A stretch of 46,495 nucleotides of DNA from Synergistaceae bacterium (GCA_012729145.1 JAAYDT010000003.1:1-46495), one strand, 5' to 3'. Positions 7,401 to 17,387 are shown, counted from the first letter of the stretch. The notes: generated from the sequence alone by a model not told the origin. Program-made: numbers and translations.

Positions 7401-8789
7401 ATGGTCCTTTACAGGGAAGGTTCCAGACTTGTCAACGGTATATCGGGACCCCTGGTCTTCGTTTCCAACGCAAGGAAAGCGGCCCTTGGGGAGGTCGTGA
7501 CCATAGAGACCGGTGAGGGGAGGAGGACTGGGCAGGTACTGCAGGTCGACGGCAATATCTGTGCGATCCAGGTCTTCGAGGGGACCATCGGACTGAACCC
7601 AGGCGACTGCACTGTATGGTTCGAGAAGGATGTGGTCAAGGTCCGCCTGGGACCCTCCCTGATGGGGCAGACCCTCGACGGCCGGGGTGTTCCAAGGAGC
7701 GGCAAGGCACTTCCCTGTTTTGAGAAGGAGGCTCCTATAACAGGTTCCCCTCTTAACCCGGCCATGAGAGCGAGCCCAAGTGAATTCGTTGAGACGGGCA
7801 TATCGTCCATAGACCTTCTCAACACCCTGGTGAAAGGCCAGAAATTGCCTATCTTTTCGGGGTCAGGCTTACCCGCTAATGAGATAGCCGCCCAGGTGGT
7901 CAGGCAGGCTCATGTTCCGGGTAACCCCGAGAGATTTCTGGTCGTCTTCGCCGCCATAGGAATAACGGAGAGGGAAGCCAGGTTCTTCAGGGATTCCTTC
8001 GAGGAGACGGGAGCTCTCTTCAACGGGGTCTTCATTGTCAACCTTGCAAGCGACTCCGCCGTGGAGAGGCTTCTTGCGCCAAGAACGGCCCTGACGATAG
8101 CGGAGTATTTTGCTTTCGATCGTGGCTATGACGTTCTTGTTGTAATGACGGACATGCTTCACTACTGCGAAGCCCTCAGAGAGGTTAGTTCCGCTAGGGA
8201 GGAGGCCCCGGGTAGAAGAGGCTTCCCGGGATATCTCTATTCTGACCTTGCAAGCCTCTACGAAAGAGCCGGATGCATAAAGGGGATTAATGGTAGCATA
8301 ACCCAGCTGCCCATTGTTTCAATGCCGGGGGATGACATGACCCACCCGGTGGTTGACCTTTCAGGGTACATTACTGAAGGCCAGATAGTCCTGGACAGGG
8401 GGCTTCAGGCGAGAGGTGTCTACCCTCCGATCAATGTTCTTTCGAGTCTCAGCAGGCTTATGAACAAAGGGATCGGCGAAGGGAAGACCTTTTCTGGTCA
8501 TAGGCAGGTAGCTGACCAGCTTTTTGCCTCCTATGCGAGGTCCAGGGAAGCATCCAGGCTGAGGCTGATCGTAGGGGATGAGGGCCTTACAGAAACGGAG
8601 CTTCACTACCTCCGGTTCGGTTCGGTCTTCGAGAGAGTTTTCCTCAACCAGGGCGACAACGCTCTTTCCATAGAGGAATCTTTGTCGGCGGGGTTAAAAG
8701 CCCTCTCGGTCCTCCCCGACGAGGAACTTTTCAGGATCCCCGCCGATCTTGTTGAGGAGACAGGGAGAGTCCGGATCGATGAACAGTGA
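7401..8789 (+). CDS. ntpB: V-type ATP synthase regulatory subunit B
   Basis: The 462-residue non-catalytic nucleotide-site subunit of the head. The family blocks are present: GPLVFVSN near residue 17, GQTLDGRGVPRSGKALP near 87, the degenerate P-loop region FSGSGLPANEIAAQVVRQA where the usual GKT is absent as expected for B, LTIAEYFAFDRGYDVLVVMTD, and YSDLASLYERAG followed by GSITQLPIVSMPGDDMTHPV. The ATG follows GGAGGG and begins 1 bp after the ntpA stop, which fits equal synthesis of A and B. The 3' end overlaps subunit D by 11 bp. Confidence 0.97.
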   Translation: MVLYREGSRLVNGISGPLVFVSNARKAALGEVVTIETGEGRRTGQVLQVDGNICAIQVFEGTIGLNPGDCTVWFEKDVVKVRLGPSLMGQTLDGRGVPRSGKALPCFEKEAPITGSPLNPAMRASPSEFVETGISSIDLLNTLVKGQKLPIFSGSGLPANEIAAQVVRQAHVPGNPERFLVVFAAIGITEREARFFRDSFEETGALFNGVFIVNLASDSAVERLLAPRTALTIAEYFAFDRGYDVLVVMTDMLHYCEALREVSSAREEAPGRRGFPGYLYSDLASLYERAGCIKGINGSITQLPIVSMPGDDMTHPVVDLSGYITEGQIVLDRGLQARGVYPPINVLSSLSRLMNKGIGEGKTFSGHRQVADQLFASYARSREASRLRLIVGDEGLTETELHYLRFGSVFERVFLNQGDNALSIEESLSAGLKALSVLPDEELFRIPADLVEETGRVRIDEQ

Positions 8790-9456
8790 TGTCCCCGTAT
8801 CAAGGAGCGAACTGATCGAGATCTCTCGGAAGATTGAAAATATGCGTTTCGGCTGTTCCCTTCTGGAAAGGAAAAAAGAGGCCTTGCTAAGGGAGATCGA
8901 GACCGACCGGGCTACCTTCCGGACAATGAGGCAGGAAGTTGAGAGCATGCTATCTTTCGTCTCCTACGCCTATGCCCTTGTCCAGCTCTTCGAGGGTGAA
9001 TCGGTGATGACGCTGCTGTCATGGGGGATCGAACCGCGGAAGGTCAGGATCGTCCGTCATGCCCTTATGGGGTGCAAGTACTCCCAGTTCTTCCCTGAGG
9101 ACGAGGGGAGGGGACCTCTCCTGGGAGGAATGCTTATGGATCCTGCCCTGGCTTCGATGCACGTGGATGAGCTTTTGGAGACCCTGGCCAGGATAGAACC
9201 TGTTCTCTGGAAGTACATTAACCTCAAATCCAAACTGGATGCCCTGGAGCTGGAGTTCGAGAAGACCAGGAGAAAGGTGAACAACCTTGAACAGGAGATG
9301 CTCCCGGGACTGGAGGGGCAGCAGAGAAGGATAAGGCTGGCCCTGGCTGAGAGGGAGAGGGATGAAGCCTTCTCGGTCAAGAAGATGCTCGGGAAAAGGG
9401 CAAGAACCTCCCGTTCCCGATCTTTCGGGATCCAGGGCAGACGTGGCTCCAATTGA
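8779..9456 (+). CDS. ntpD: V-type ATP synthase subunit D
   Basis: The 225-residue central-shaft protein that rotates inside the A3B3 head. It is a long antiparallel coiled coil: the N-terminal arm SRSELIEISRKIENMRFGCSLLERKKEALL (motif at about residues 8-37, key residues the RxGxxLLxxKxxxL pattern) and a C-terminal arm about 150-205 ending in a basic tail. ATG 8779 is chosen because GGGAGAG lies upstream and it gives the usual N-terminus; a TTG at 8749 is the longer alternative. The stop overlaps the rlmH start (TTGA). This is the last ATPase subunit, but no terminator follows and transcription probably continues. Confidence 0.92.
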   Translation: MNSDVPVSRSELIEISRKIENMRFGCSLLERKKEALLREIETDRATFRTMRQEVESMLSFVSYAYALVQLFEGESVMTLLSWGIEPRKVRIVRHALMGCKYSQFFPEDEGRGPLLGGMLMDPALASMHVDELLETLARIEPVLWKYINLKSKLDALELEFEKTRRKVNNLEQEMLPGLEGQQRRIRLALAERERDEAFSVKKMLGKRARTSRSRSFGIQGRRGSN

Positions 9457-9914
9457 AGCTTGTGATCCTTTCAGTGGGGAGACCCAAAAACCCCCTTTAT
9501 AAAAACGGAATAGAGGAGTACCATCGGCGGATAGGCAGTTGCGTTCCGTTCCAGTGGGAGGCGGTAAGGAGTTCCGGAGGCAAGTCCTCCGTGGCATCCC
9601 TCCGGGAAGAGGGTGCGGCGATCCTCAAAAGGATCAATGAGAGGGACCTTCTTGCCCTTCTCGAAGACTCCGGCAACAGCTTCACCAGCGAAGGGTTCTC
9701 CCGTTGGCTCTTTGAAAAACTCCGAGGCACCGGCGGTCGTGTGATACTGTGTGTGGGAGGCCCTTTCGGTGTTTCGGGTGCGGTAAAGGCCAGGGCCGAT
9801 GTGCCGGTATCCCTTTCCCCGATGACCCTTACTCACGACATGAGCCTCCTGCTCCTCTTCGAACAGGTCTACAGGGCTATTGCGATAGAGAAAGGGACAG
9901 GTTATCATCATTGA
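9453..9914 (+). CDS. rlmH: 23S rRNA (pseudouridine1915-N3)-methyltransferase
   Basis: A 153-residue SPOUT-class enzyme that methylates pseudouridine 1915 in helix 69 of assembled 70S ribosomes, using S-adenosylmethionine. The knotted C-terminal fold is visible as GGRVILCVGGPFGVS (about 102-116) and the terminal signature LTHDMSLLLLFEQVYRAIAIEKGTGYHH pattern (key residues T, H, LLL, EQ-x-YRA, YHH), with the final Tyr-His needed for binding. The N-terminal MKLVILSVGR is standard. The TTG start shares bases with the ntpD stop. Its substrate base is also the target of RluD, a relative of which lies at 29259. Confidence 0.93.
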   Translation: MKLVILSVGRPKNPLYKNGIEEYHRRIGSCVPFQWEAVRSSGGKSSVASLREEGAAILKRINERDLLALLEDSGNSFTSEGFSRWLFEKLRGTGGRVILCVGGPFGVSGAVKARADVPVSLSPMTLTHDMSLLLLFEQVYRAIAIEKGTGYHH

Positions 9915-9978
9915 CCCGATGCGACAGAGAAGGGAACTTTTACAGGCTCTACAGCTATGGAGGGGTGAGATAAGGACG

Positions 9979-10287
9979 ATGAACATGGAACAGATGATGA
10001 AACAGGCGCAGAAACTCCAGTCCGAGATAGGAAGGATCCAGGAGGAATTGACCAGGGAGAGGGTAGAAGGAGTATCAGGGGGTGGCATGGTCAAGGTAAC
10101 GGCTACGGGTCAGGGAGAGATCGTATGTATCTCCATTGAGCCCGAAGTTATCGATCCCGAAGAGAAGGAAATGCTGGAGGACCTCCTCCTTGCCGCCATC
10201 AGTGATGCTTCAAGGAAGAGCAAGGAACTGGCCCAGTCCCGGCTTGGCAGGTTCGGAGCTGGTCTGGGTATTCCCGGGATGGGATAG
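9979..10287 (+). CDS. YbaB/EbfC family nucleoid-associated protein
   Basis: A 102-residue dimeric DNA-binding protein. The N-terminal helix MEQMMKQAQKLQSEIGRIQEEL, the central VEGVSGGGMVKVTATGQGEIVCISI sheet and the ILLAAISDASRKS-like helix (LLLAAISDASRKSKEL) are diagnostic. ATG 9979 follows AAGGA at 9972-9976; open frame extends upstream to 9919 but without family similarity. The gene lies directly before recR, an arrangement conserved over most bacteria (ybaB-recR), and is separated from it by 10 bp. Confidence 0.92.
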   Translation: MNMEQMMKQAQKLQSEIGRIQEELTRERVEGVSGGGMVKVTATGQGEIVCISIEPEVIDPEEKEMLEDLLLAAISDASRKSKELAQSRLGRFGAGLGIPGMG

Positions 10288-10297
10288 GAGGCTGGAG

Positions 10298-10927
10298 TTG
10301 TCCATTTCTGAACCCGTAGAAAAGTTGATGAAACTCTTTTCCCGCTTTCCGGGAGTGGGTGACAAGACGGCCAGAAGGTTCGCCCTTTTCCTTCTGCAGC
10401 AGCCTGGAGAGTTCTCAGATGAACTTGCCTTCACCATATCTGAAGTTCGGGAGAACACTTTCCCTTGCTCCATATGCGGCAACCTGACCACGGAGGATCC
10501 TTGCCCAGTATGCTCGGACCCCTTTCGGGACAGGGGCACACTCTGTGTTCTGGAGAACGTTGAAGATATGATATCCATTGAACAGGCCGGTGTCTTTTCG
10601 GGGCTGTATTTTATCCTTGGCGGGAGGGTCTCCCCCATGGACGGTGAGGACCTGGCGCCGGAGAGGATCGCTAAACTCAGGGAATACGCGACTCGAGGGG
10701 GTTTCAGGGAGATAATAATTGCGACCAACCCGAGTGTCGAGGGAGATCTTACTTTCTACGCCGTTCTTGATTCCCTGAAGACGACGGGTCCCAGGATAAC
10801 AAGGCTCGCTTTCGGACTGCCCCTTGGAGGAACCATCGGTTACGCCGACCGGGTGACCCTGCACGCTTCGATAGAGTCAAGGGTCGATGTCAGGATCCCC
10901 GAAAGGAACAGAGAAGGAAAGGAGTGA
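10298..10927 (+). CDS. recR: Recombination mediator protein RecR
   Basis: A 209-residue ring-forming protein that acts with RecO (and RecF) to load RecA on gapped DNA. Visible parts: helix-hairpin-helix LFSRFPGVGDKTARRFALFLL (about 13-33), a four-Cys zinc finger at C57, C60, C69 and C72, a Toprim domain (about 80-175) beginning LCVLENVEDMISIEQAG and including ATNPSVEGDLT, and the C-terminal RITRLAFGLPLGGTIGYADRVTL wrap region. I chose TTG 10298: AGGAGG lies 6 bp upstream and the family starts at this point. The stop is 4 bp before the PIN-TRAM gene. Confidence 0.95.
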   Translation: MSISEPVEKLMKLFSRFPGVGDKTARRFALFLLQQPGEFSDELAFTISEVRENTFPCSICGNLTTEDPCPVCSDPFRDRGTLCVLENVEDMISIEQAGVFSGLYFILGGRVSPMDGEDLAPERIAKLREYATRGGFREIIIATNPSVEGDLTFYAVLDSLKTTGPRITRLAFGLPLGGTIGYADRVTLHASIESRVDVRIPERNREGKE

Positions 10928-10931
10928 GAAC

Positions 10932-12098
10932 ATGGCCGAAGGGATAGTCAAGCTGATGCTTTATCTGGCAAGGGCGATTTTCGTATTCCTTGGCGGGATA
11001 GCCGGCTACCAGGCCGTAAGGATTGCTGTCCTGCAGGAGTGGTGGCCCCAAGGGGCCTTCCCCTATTCGTTCATCCCCTTTGTCTTCGGTGTTGTTCTTT
11101 TCGCCATGATCGGATACCTGATCACACCGGTTTTTGTGAGAATACTCGGCTTTATAGGATCATCCTTTGAGAGGAACCTCGAAACCCTGAGCTGGCATGA
11201 CATCTCGGTCGCATTGGCAGGGCTTATCGCCGGCCTGATAGTGGCCAACCTGGCCGCCCTTCCCTTTGCGGATCTTCCCGTTTTAGGTAGCTACCTGGCG
11301 GTCCTGCTCAACGTGGCCCTTGGATATCTTGGCGTTACCCTCTTCCTGAAAAGGAGGGAGGAGATCCATGGTATGTGGAGCTCCATCGGAGGTCTAAAGC
11401 AGCGTTTCAGTATCCGGGGGAAGAGAGCCAGAGAGAACGGTACCAACAGCATGGCTGACCTTTCTGTTGATACGGGGAGCGAAAGGACCTCCGTCAAGGT
11501 CCTCGATACGAGTGTCATTATCGATGGAAGGATCCTTGAGATAGCTGCTACGGGTTTTCTGGAGGGACCCTTCATCCTTCCCAGGTTCATTCTGAACGAG
11601 CTCCAGGCCATAGCGGACTCCTCGGATCCCACACGGAGGACCAAGGGGAGAAGAGGGCTGGATATCATCAACGAGATCCGACAGCTCTCCGATGTGACCG
11701 TCCAGATCCCGGAAGTGACCCTCAAGGATTTCGACGTGGGCTCTGTTGACGAGGGACTCGTCGCCCTCGCAAGGGAGCTGAATGCCAAGGTGGTCACCAC
11801 TGACTACAACCTTAACAAAATTGCACAGATCCAGGGGATCAGTGTTCTCAACGTCAACGAGCTTGCCAACGCCCTTAAACCCACCCTGCTTCCGGGAGAA
11901 GCCATCACAGTGGATGTTCTCCGTGAAGGCAAGGAGCCCCAGCAGGGGGTGGGTTATCTCGACGACGGCACCATGATCGTCGTCGAGGACGGCGAAGGCT
12001 TCATCGGGAAGAGGGTGGAGGTGGTAGTAACATCCATGCTCCAGACCTCGGCGGGGAGGATGGTCTTCGGCAGGATCAGAAAAGAGGTGCGTCAATGA
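10932..12098 (+). CDS. Membrane-anchored PIN-TRAM domain protein (YacL family)
   Basis: A 388-residue protein with four hydrophobic helices in the first 155 residues, a PIN nuclease-fold domain (about 187-310) and a C-terminal TRAM domain (about 318-385). The PIN acidic residues are seen in VLDTSVIIDGR (D192), near LNELQAIADS, in DEGLVALARE and in VVTTDYNLNKIA. TRAM domains bind RNA. The family is widespread in Firmicutes and relatives, and its true substrate is not established; nuclease activity is inferred from the intact acidic set. ATG 10932 follows AAAGGAG. The gene overlaps ispDF by 4 bp (ATGA); in many genomes YacL-type genes precede ispD and ispF. Confidence 0.9.
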   Translation: MAEGIVKLMLYLARAIFVFLGGIAGYQAVRIAVLQEWWPQGAFPYSFIPFVFGVVLFAMIGYLITPVFVRILGFIGSSFERNLETLSWHDISVALAGLIAGLIVANLAALPFADLPVLGSYLAVLLNVALGYLGVTLFLKRREEIHGMWSSIGGLKQRFSIRGKRARENGTNSMADLSVDTGSERTSVKVLDTSVIIDGRILEIAATGFLEGPFILPRFILNELQAIADSSDPTRRTKGRRGLDIINEIRQLSDVTVQIPEVTLKDFDVGSVDEGLVALARELNAKVVTTDYNLNKIAQIQGISVLNVNELANALKPTLLPGEAITVDVLREGKEPQQGVGYLDDGTMIVVEDGEGFIGKRVEVVVTSMLQTSAGRMVFGRIRKEVRQ

Positions 12099-13288
12099 GG
12101 GAGTGGTCCTTTGTGATCGTCGCCGCCGGTAAGGGGAGGCGATTCGGAGGTCCCCCGAAGCAGTTCGAGAAGCTGGGAGAAATGCCTCTCTGGGAGTGGT
12201 CCGCCAGGACGGCGCTGAAGCTGAAAGCAGATGGAGTGGACCAGATAGTTCTCGTGGTACCGCCGGGGATGGAGAGTTCTATGGAGGCAGGGACCGCGCG
12301 TATCCGGTCCCGGATAGACCTTGTGATGGTACCGGGCGGAGAGAGGAGACGGGACTCCGTTCTCAACGGGCTCAAGGCGGCAAGGGGTAAAAGGGTGATG
12401 ATCCACGACTCCGCACGACCCTTCGTATCGCCGATGCTATGCCGTCGTCTTGTCGGTGAGGCGGTGGAAAGGGGTTCGGCCGTACCCCTTCTACCGGTAA
12501 CGGATGCCCTCAAACATGCAGAACAGGGTGTCATTGACGCGAGTGTTCCCCGCGAAGGTCTTCTGGCGACCCAGACACCCCAGGCTTTCCCATCTGAGGA
12601 GATCCAGCGCGTTCTAGAGGAGACCCCCGGCCACTTCAGCGACGAGGCGGAGGCCTGGCTGGTTTCCGGAAGGGATCTCGGGTGGACCAGGGGAGATCCC
12701 CTGAACTTCAAGATCACTTTCCCCGAGGACATGGAGTTGGCCCACCGGGTCCTGAGGGGGTCTTCTGTTGAAAGAACTGGCTTCGGTTTCGATGTCCACC
12801 GACTCTCCCCTGGCATCCCCCTGGTCCTGGGGGGACTAGTGATACCCTTTCCCCTTGGGCTTTGCGGACACTCCGACGGAGACCTTCTCTGCCATGCCGT
12901 TGCAGATGCTGTGCTTGGAGCGGCCCACCTGCCCGACATTGGCAACCTTTTCCCGGCTTCAGAGGGGCGTTTCAGGGATATCCGAAGTCTAGATATCCTT
13001 AAGGAAGCAGTTGAAATGGCGAGGGAGAAGGGATTCACCGTGTCATCGGTGAACGTTGTGGTCAATGCCCAGGTACCCCGCCTTGCGCCAATGGCGGATG
13101 AGATCCGAAAGAACCTGACAGACGTCCTGTTCGCGGAAAGACCGGGAACGGTCTCGCTTACCTTCAAATCCGGTGAATGGACAGGTGATGTGGGGAACGG
13201 CGAAGCCATGAGATGCTGGGCCGTTGCCCGGCTTGTGACCGAAGGGGATCCCTGGCATGTTCACCCCGATGAAACTCCCGATGCGTGA
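12095..13288 (+). CDS. ispDF: Bifunctional IspD/IspF (MEP cytidylyltransferase / MECDP synthase)
   Basis: A 397-residue fusion of two steps of the non-mevalonate isoprenoid pathway. IspD (about 1-222) makes CDP-methylerythritol from MEP and CTP: FVIVAAGKGRRFGGPPKQF, GGERRRDSVLNGL and VMIHDSARPFV are present. IspF (about 228-385) cyclises the phosphorylated product: metal ligands D233, H235 and H267 sit in GFDVHR and HSDGDLLCHA. Two IspF motifs differ from the usual form: FPDTD reads FPASE (286-290), and the CTP-binding ATTTE segment reads FKSGE, with E361 kept and the final GxGE retained. The enzyme IspE that acts between them is not in the window. The ATG overlaps the previous stop. Confidence 0.94.
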   Translation: MREWSFVIVAAGKGRRFGGPPKQFEKLGEMPLWEWSARTALKLKADGVDQIVLVVPPGMESSMEAGTARIRSRIDLVMVPGGERRRDSVLNGLKAARGKRVMIHDSARPFVSPMLCRRLVGEAVERGSAVPLLPVTDALKHAEQGVIDASVPREGLLATQTPQAFPSEEIQRVLEETPGHFSDEAEAWLVSGRDLGWTRGDPLNFKITFPEDMELAHRVLRGSSVERTGFGFDVHRLSPGIPLVLGGLVIPFPLGLCGHSDGDLLCHAVADAVLGAAHLPDIGNLFPASEGRFRDIRSLDILKEAVEMAREKGFTVSSVNVVVNAQVPRLAPMADEIRKNLTDVLFAERPGTVSLTFKSGEWTGDVGNGEAMRCWAVARLVTEGDPWHVHPDETPDA

Positions 13289-13291
13289 CAG

Positions 13292-14860
<1,569 letters not shown>

Positions 14861-14948
14861 ATATGGAAAGGCTGGAAAGTCGGCGAACCTGGTCCCGAAC
14901 GAAGGGTCTTTCAATCACAACCGTGTCGCTGTCGGTTCTCGGAACAAG

Positions 14949-14978
14949 TTGAAAAAAGTCTTGAGGGCGTGGTATACT
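14949..14978 (+). promoter_or_regulatory. Promoter of the rimP-nusA-infB operon leader
   Basis: TTGAAA (14949-14954), an 18-bp spacer and TATACT (14973-14978) form a good sigma-70-type promoter. The expected start is near 14985, about 30 nt before the terminator hairpin and about 115 nt before rimP. Confidence 0.6.
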
Positions 14979-15015
14979 CATCAAAGTTGAACCGCCTTCA
15001 AAGTTCTGGATGGGG

Positions 15016-15048
15016 CGAAGAGCAGGGAGATCCTGCTCTTCGTTTTTT
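15016..15048 (+). terminator. Intrinsic terminator in the rimP leader (possible attenuator)
   Basis: An 11-bp perfect stem, CGAAGAGCAGG (15016-15026) with CCTGCTCTTCG (15032-15042), a 5-nt loop and six T residues (15043-15048). It can end guaB transcription, but it also lies downstream of the 14949 promoter and so would stop most transcripts before rimP unless it is read through. Confidence 0.88.
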
Positions 15049-15099
15049 ATCCGCTCTTAAAACAGGTTTAACAGTTTTGTAGCAGGTGGTGCTTTGAGA

Positions 15100-15627
15100 A
15101 TGACAAGACAGGTCGAAAGAGAGGCTGTGCACAGGATGCATGGTTCCATCAGAGAGCTGGTCGAGGAATCCGGTTATGAATACGTCTGGTCCGGACTGGC
15201 ATTGGAGGAGGGCCGTACGGTTCTCAGGGTGCTGATCGACAGTCTGGGCGGCATTAATGTCAAGGACTGCGAGATCGTGTCGAGAAAGCTGGGAAGAATG
15301 CTCGACGACAGTGACCCTGGTTTGCCTGATAGATACTTCCTGCAGGTCAGTTCCCCGGGGATCGAGAGACCCCTTTTCAAGATCTCTGACTATGAACGTT
15401 TTTCGGGGAAGAGGGCAAAGATACGACTCAAAAGCGGTCTCGATGGACGAAAGAATCTGACAGGAACTGTTATTTCCGTTTCCGGGGAGACTGTCCTGTT
15501 CCGCGAAGACGGATCGGGGGAGATCTCTGTCCCCTTCAATGACATTTCAAGAGCGAACCTGGTCTTTGAAATGCCGGGCCCGGAAAAGCCCGTAGCCAAG
15601 GGAAAAAAGAAAAGGGGGCAGCAGTAA
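15100..15627 (+). CDS. rimP: Ribosome maturation factor RimP
   Basis: A 175-residue protein needed for 30S subunit maturation. The N-terminal alpha/beta domain includes LRVLIDSLGGINVKDCEIVSR and the hallmark YFLQVSSPGIERPLF (about 84-98); the C-terminal SH3-like domain follows (about 100-160), and a Lys-rich tail ends the protein. ATG 15100 fits the AGGTGGT site (15084-15090) with 9-bp spacing; TTG at 15094 is in frame but too close. The stop overlaps the nusA ATG (TAATG), the conserved rimP-nusA pairing. Confidence 0.93.
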   Translation: MTRQVEREAVHRMHGSIRELVEESGYEYVWSGLALEEGRTVLRVLIDSLGGINVKDCEIVSRKLGRMLDDSDPGLPDRYFLQVSSPGIERPLFKISDYERFSGKRAKIRLKSGLDGRKNLTGTVISVSGETVLFREDGSGEISVPFNDISRANLVFEMPGPEKPVAKGKKKRGQQ

Positions 15628-16733
15628 TGCAGCTGGGACGCGATTTCGTTCGAGCCCTGAAGCAGATAACCCAGGAGAGGAACTTGCCCCTGGAGGTCAT
15701 TTCCTCGGGCCTCGAGGCGGCGATGATATCCGCCTACCGAAAGTACCGGGGGGGAGATCAGAATATCGAGGTCTTCGTGGCCCTGGAGAGTGGGGAAGTA
15801 TCCATCTGCGAGGTCAGGCAGATAGTGGAAGTGGTGAACGATCCTGACACGGAGCTGTCCATGGAAGAGGCATCAAAACTTGGCTTCGATGACGTTTCTT
15901 TTGGAGATATAGTCAGGGTGGAGGTCGAACCGGAGAAATTCGGTCGCATAGCAGCCCAGACAGCAAGGCAGGTCATTATTCAGAGGCTGAAGGATGCCGA
16001 GAGGCAGGTCATATACGAGGAGTTCTCGGACAAGATCGGCGATCTTGTCAACGGGGTGGTGTTCAAGTCCGAGAACGACCAGGTCCTGGTGAGGCTGAAC
16101 GACAGAACCGAGGCCATTCTGCCCAGGGAAGAGAGAATAGTCGGGGAATCCTATTCTCTCGGAAGCAGGATGAAGTTCTTCCTCGTAGAGGTGAGACAGA
16201 CGACCAGGGGACCCAAGATCGTCGTCTCCCGGAGCCATCCGGGACTTTTGAGGAAGCTTCTTGAGCTTGAGATCCCCGAGATCAGGGAGGGGACCATCGA
16301 GATCAGGGAGATAGTAAGGGAGTCTGGCGCAAGGGCCAAGGTAGCCGTATCCACCCTTGATCCCAACGTGGATCCCGTAGGGGCCTGTATCGGTAACGCA
16401 GGTGCCAGGATCAAGTCCATAAGCAAAGAGCTCGGCGGCGAAAGAATAGACGTGGTCGTATGGAGCAGCGATCCTCTGGTCTTTATCAGGAACGCCCTTT
16501 CGCCGGCCCGGGTCCTGAAGGTCGAACCAGTTCTTGAACAGGAGAGATCCGTCCAGGTGTTCGTCAGGCCTGATCACCTCTCCCTTGCCATAGGAAAGGC
16601 CGGACAGAACGTCAGGCTGGCCGCTCGTCTGACAAAGTGGAAGATCGATATCAAGGTGCTCGAACCAGAGAAGCTGCCCACCCTCCAGGACCTTTTCGAG
16701 GACCTGATAACCCCTGGAGAGGATGGGGCATGA
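15627..16733 (+). CDS. nusA: Transcription termination/antitermination factor NusA
   Basis: A 368-residue RNA polymerase-binding factor affecting pausing, termination and antitermination. Domain order: N-terminal polymerase-binding domain (about 1-125; includes RNLPLEVISSGLEAAMISAYRK pattern), S1 domain (about 133-198; GDLVNGVVFKSENDQVLVRL), KH1 (about 205-275; VSRSHPGLLRKLLELEIPEI) and KH2 (about 280-350; VDPVGACIGNAGARIKSISKEL and LSLAIGKAGQNVRLAA). It lacks the C-terminal acidic repeats of E. coli NusA, as in most bacteria outside Proteobacteria. It is 1 bp overlapped with rimP and 4 bp with ylxR. If the leader terminator is regulated, NusA is an obvious autoregulator. Confidence 0.96.
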   Translation: MQLGRDFVRALKQITQERNLPLEVISSGLEAAMISAYRKYRGGDQNIEVFVALESGEVSICEVRQIVEVVNDPDTELSMEEASKLGFDDVSFGDIVRVEVEPEKFGRIAAQTARQVIIQRLKDAERQVIYEEFSDKIGDLVNGVVFKSENDQVLVRLNDRTEAILPREERIVGESYSLGSRMKFFLVEVRQTTRGPKIVVSRSHPGLLRKLLELEIPEIREGTIEIREIVRESGARAKVAVSTLDPNVDPVGACIGNAGARIKSISKELGGERIDVVVWSSDPLVFIRNALSPARVLKVEPVLEQERSVQVFVRPDHLSLAIGKAGQNVRLAARLTKWKIDIKVLEPEKLPTLQDLFEDLITPGEDGA

Positions 16734-17053
16734 TCGGAACGGCGACGGGACCCGGAAAGAGAAGAAGACCCAGGACCTGTGCCGGTTGCGGAGGAGAGTT
16801 CCGCAGGACCGAACTGTTGCGTATCGTAAGGAGCCCCGACGGAGAGATCGTCGTCGATCCCACCGGGAGAGCCCCGGGAAGAGGGGTCTATCTCTGCAGA
16901 AAACGGAGCTGCCTGGAACTTGCCCGAAAGAGAAAGCAGCTTTCAAGATCTCTCAGGTCGCAGGTTCCAGATGAGATATTTGTATCCATCTCCGCACTTC
17001 TTGACGAGATCGCGGACAGATCCGTTCCGGAGGGGAACGGCCATGAACGATAG
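16730..17053 (+). CDS. ylxR: YlxR family RNA-binding protein (DUF448)
   Basis: A 107-residue basic protein. The family motif is RTCAGCGGEFRRTELLRIVR (C17 and C20), followed by GRAPGRGVYLCRKRSCLELA (second Cys pair). The gene always follows nusA in many bacteria; a role in RNA binding is suggested by structure, and proposed links to RNase P in Firmicutes are not universal. The start overlaps the nusA stop (ATGA). The C-terminal 25 residues overlap in sequence space with the next gene by 11 bp. Confidence 0.88.
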   Translation: MIGTATGPGKRRRPRTCAGCGGEFRRTELLRIVRSPDGEIVVDPTGRAPGRGVYLCRKRSCLELARKRKQLSRSLRSQVPDEIFVSISALLDEIADRSVPEGNGHER

Positions 17054-17387
17054 GCTTTCGGGTCTTTTGGGGATCGCCCGGAGGGCAGGGTTACTGTTTT
17101 CGGGGCAGGATACTGTCAAGGCTGAACTCAGGAGAGGCAAAAGGCTCCTGATCATTCTGTCAGGCGACCATTCCCGGAACGTCAGGTCCATGATAGAAGG
17201 CTACAGGAGAAGAGGCATGTGCCGGGTCATGGTCACAGGGAATCTCGGAAGGGAAGAGTTGGGGCGCCTCCTTTCCACCAGTCAGACACAGATCGTCGGA
17301 CTGCCCCTTGAGAATGGACTTTCGGAGAAGATCGAAAAGCTGCTGACCGAGGAGGCCGATAGATATGAGCAAGATCAGGGTCTATGA
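17043..17387 (+). CDS. L7Ae/L30e/S12e/Gadd45 family protein (YlxQ-like)
   Basis: A 114-residue L7Ae-fold protein, the partner of ylxR in the nusA-infB operon of many bacteria. Family pattern: RLSGLLGIARRAGLLFSGQD at the N-terminus (the conserved 'LGLARRAGKL-x-x-G' block), then the LLIILSGDHSRNV strand and RVMVTGNLGREELGRLL. L7Ae proteins bind kink-turn RNA; the bacterial target of this one is not settled. The ATG overlaps ylxR by 11 bp, and the 3' end overlaps infB by 23 bp. Confidence 0.85.
   Translation: MNDRLSGLLGIARRAGLLFSGQDTVKAELRRGKRLLIILSGDHSRNVRSMIEGYRRRGMCRVMVTGNLGREELGRLLSTSQTQIVGLPLENGLSEKIEKLLTEEADRYEQDQGL

Noticed and set aside
7840-7920. Missing P-loop lysine in subunit B
   Set aside because: Normal for V-type subunit B, which is non-catalytic.
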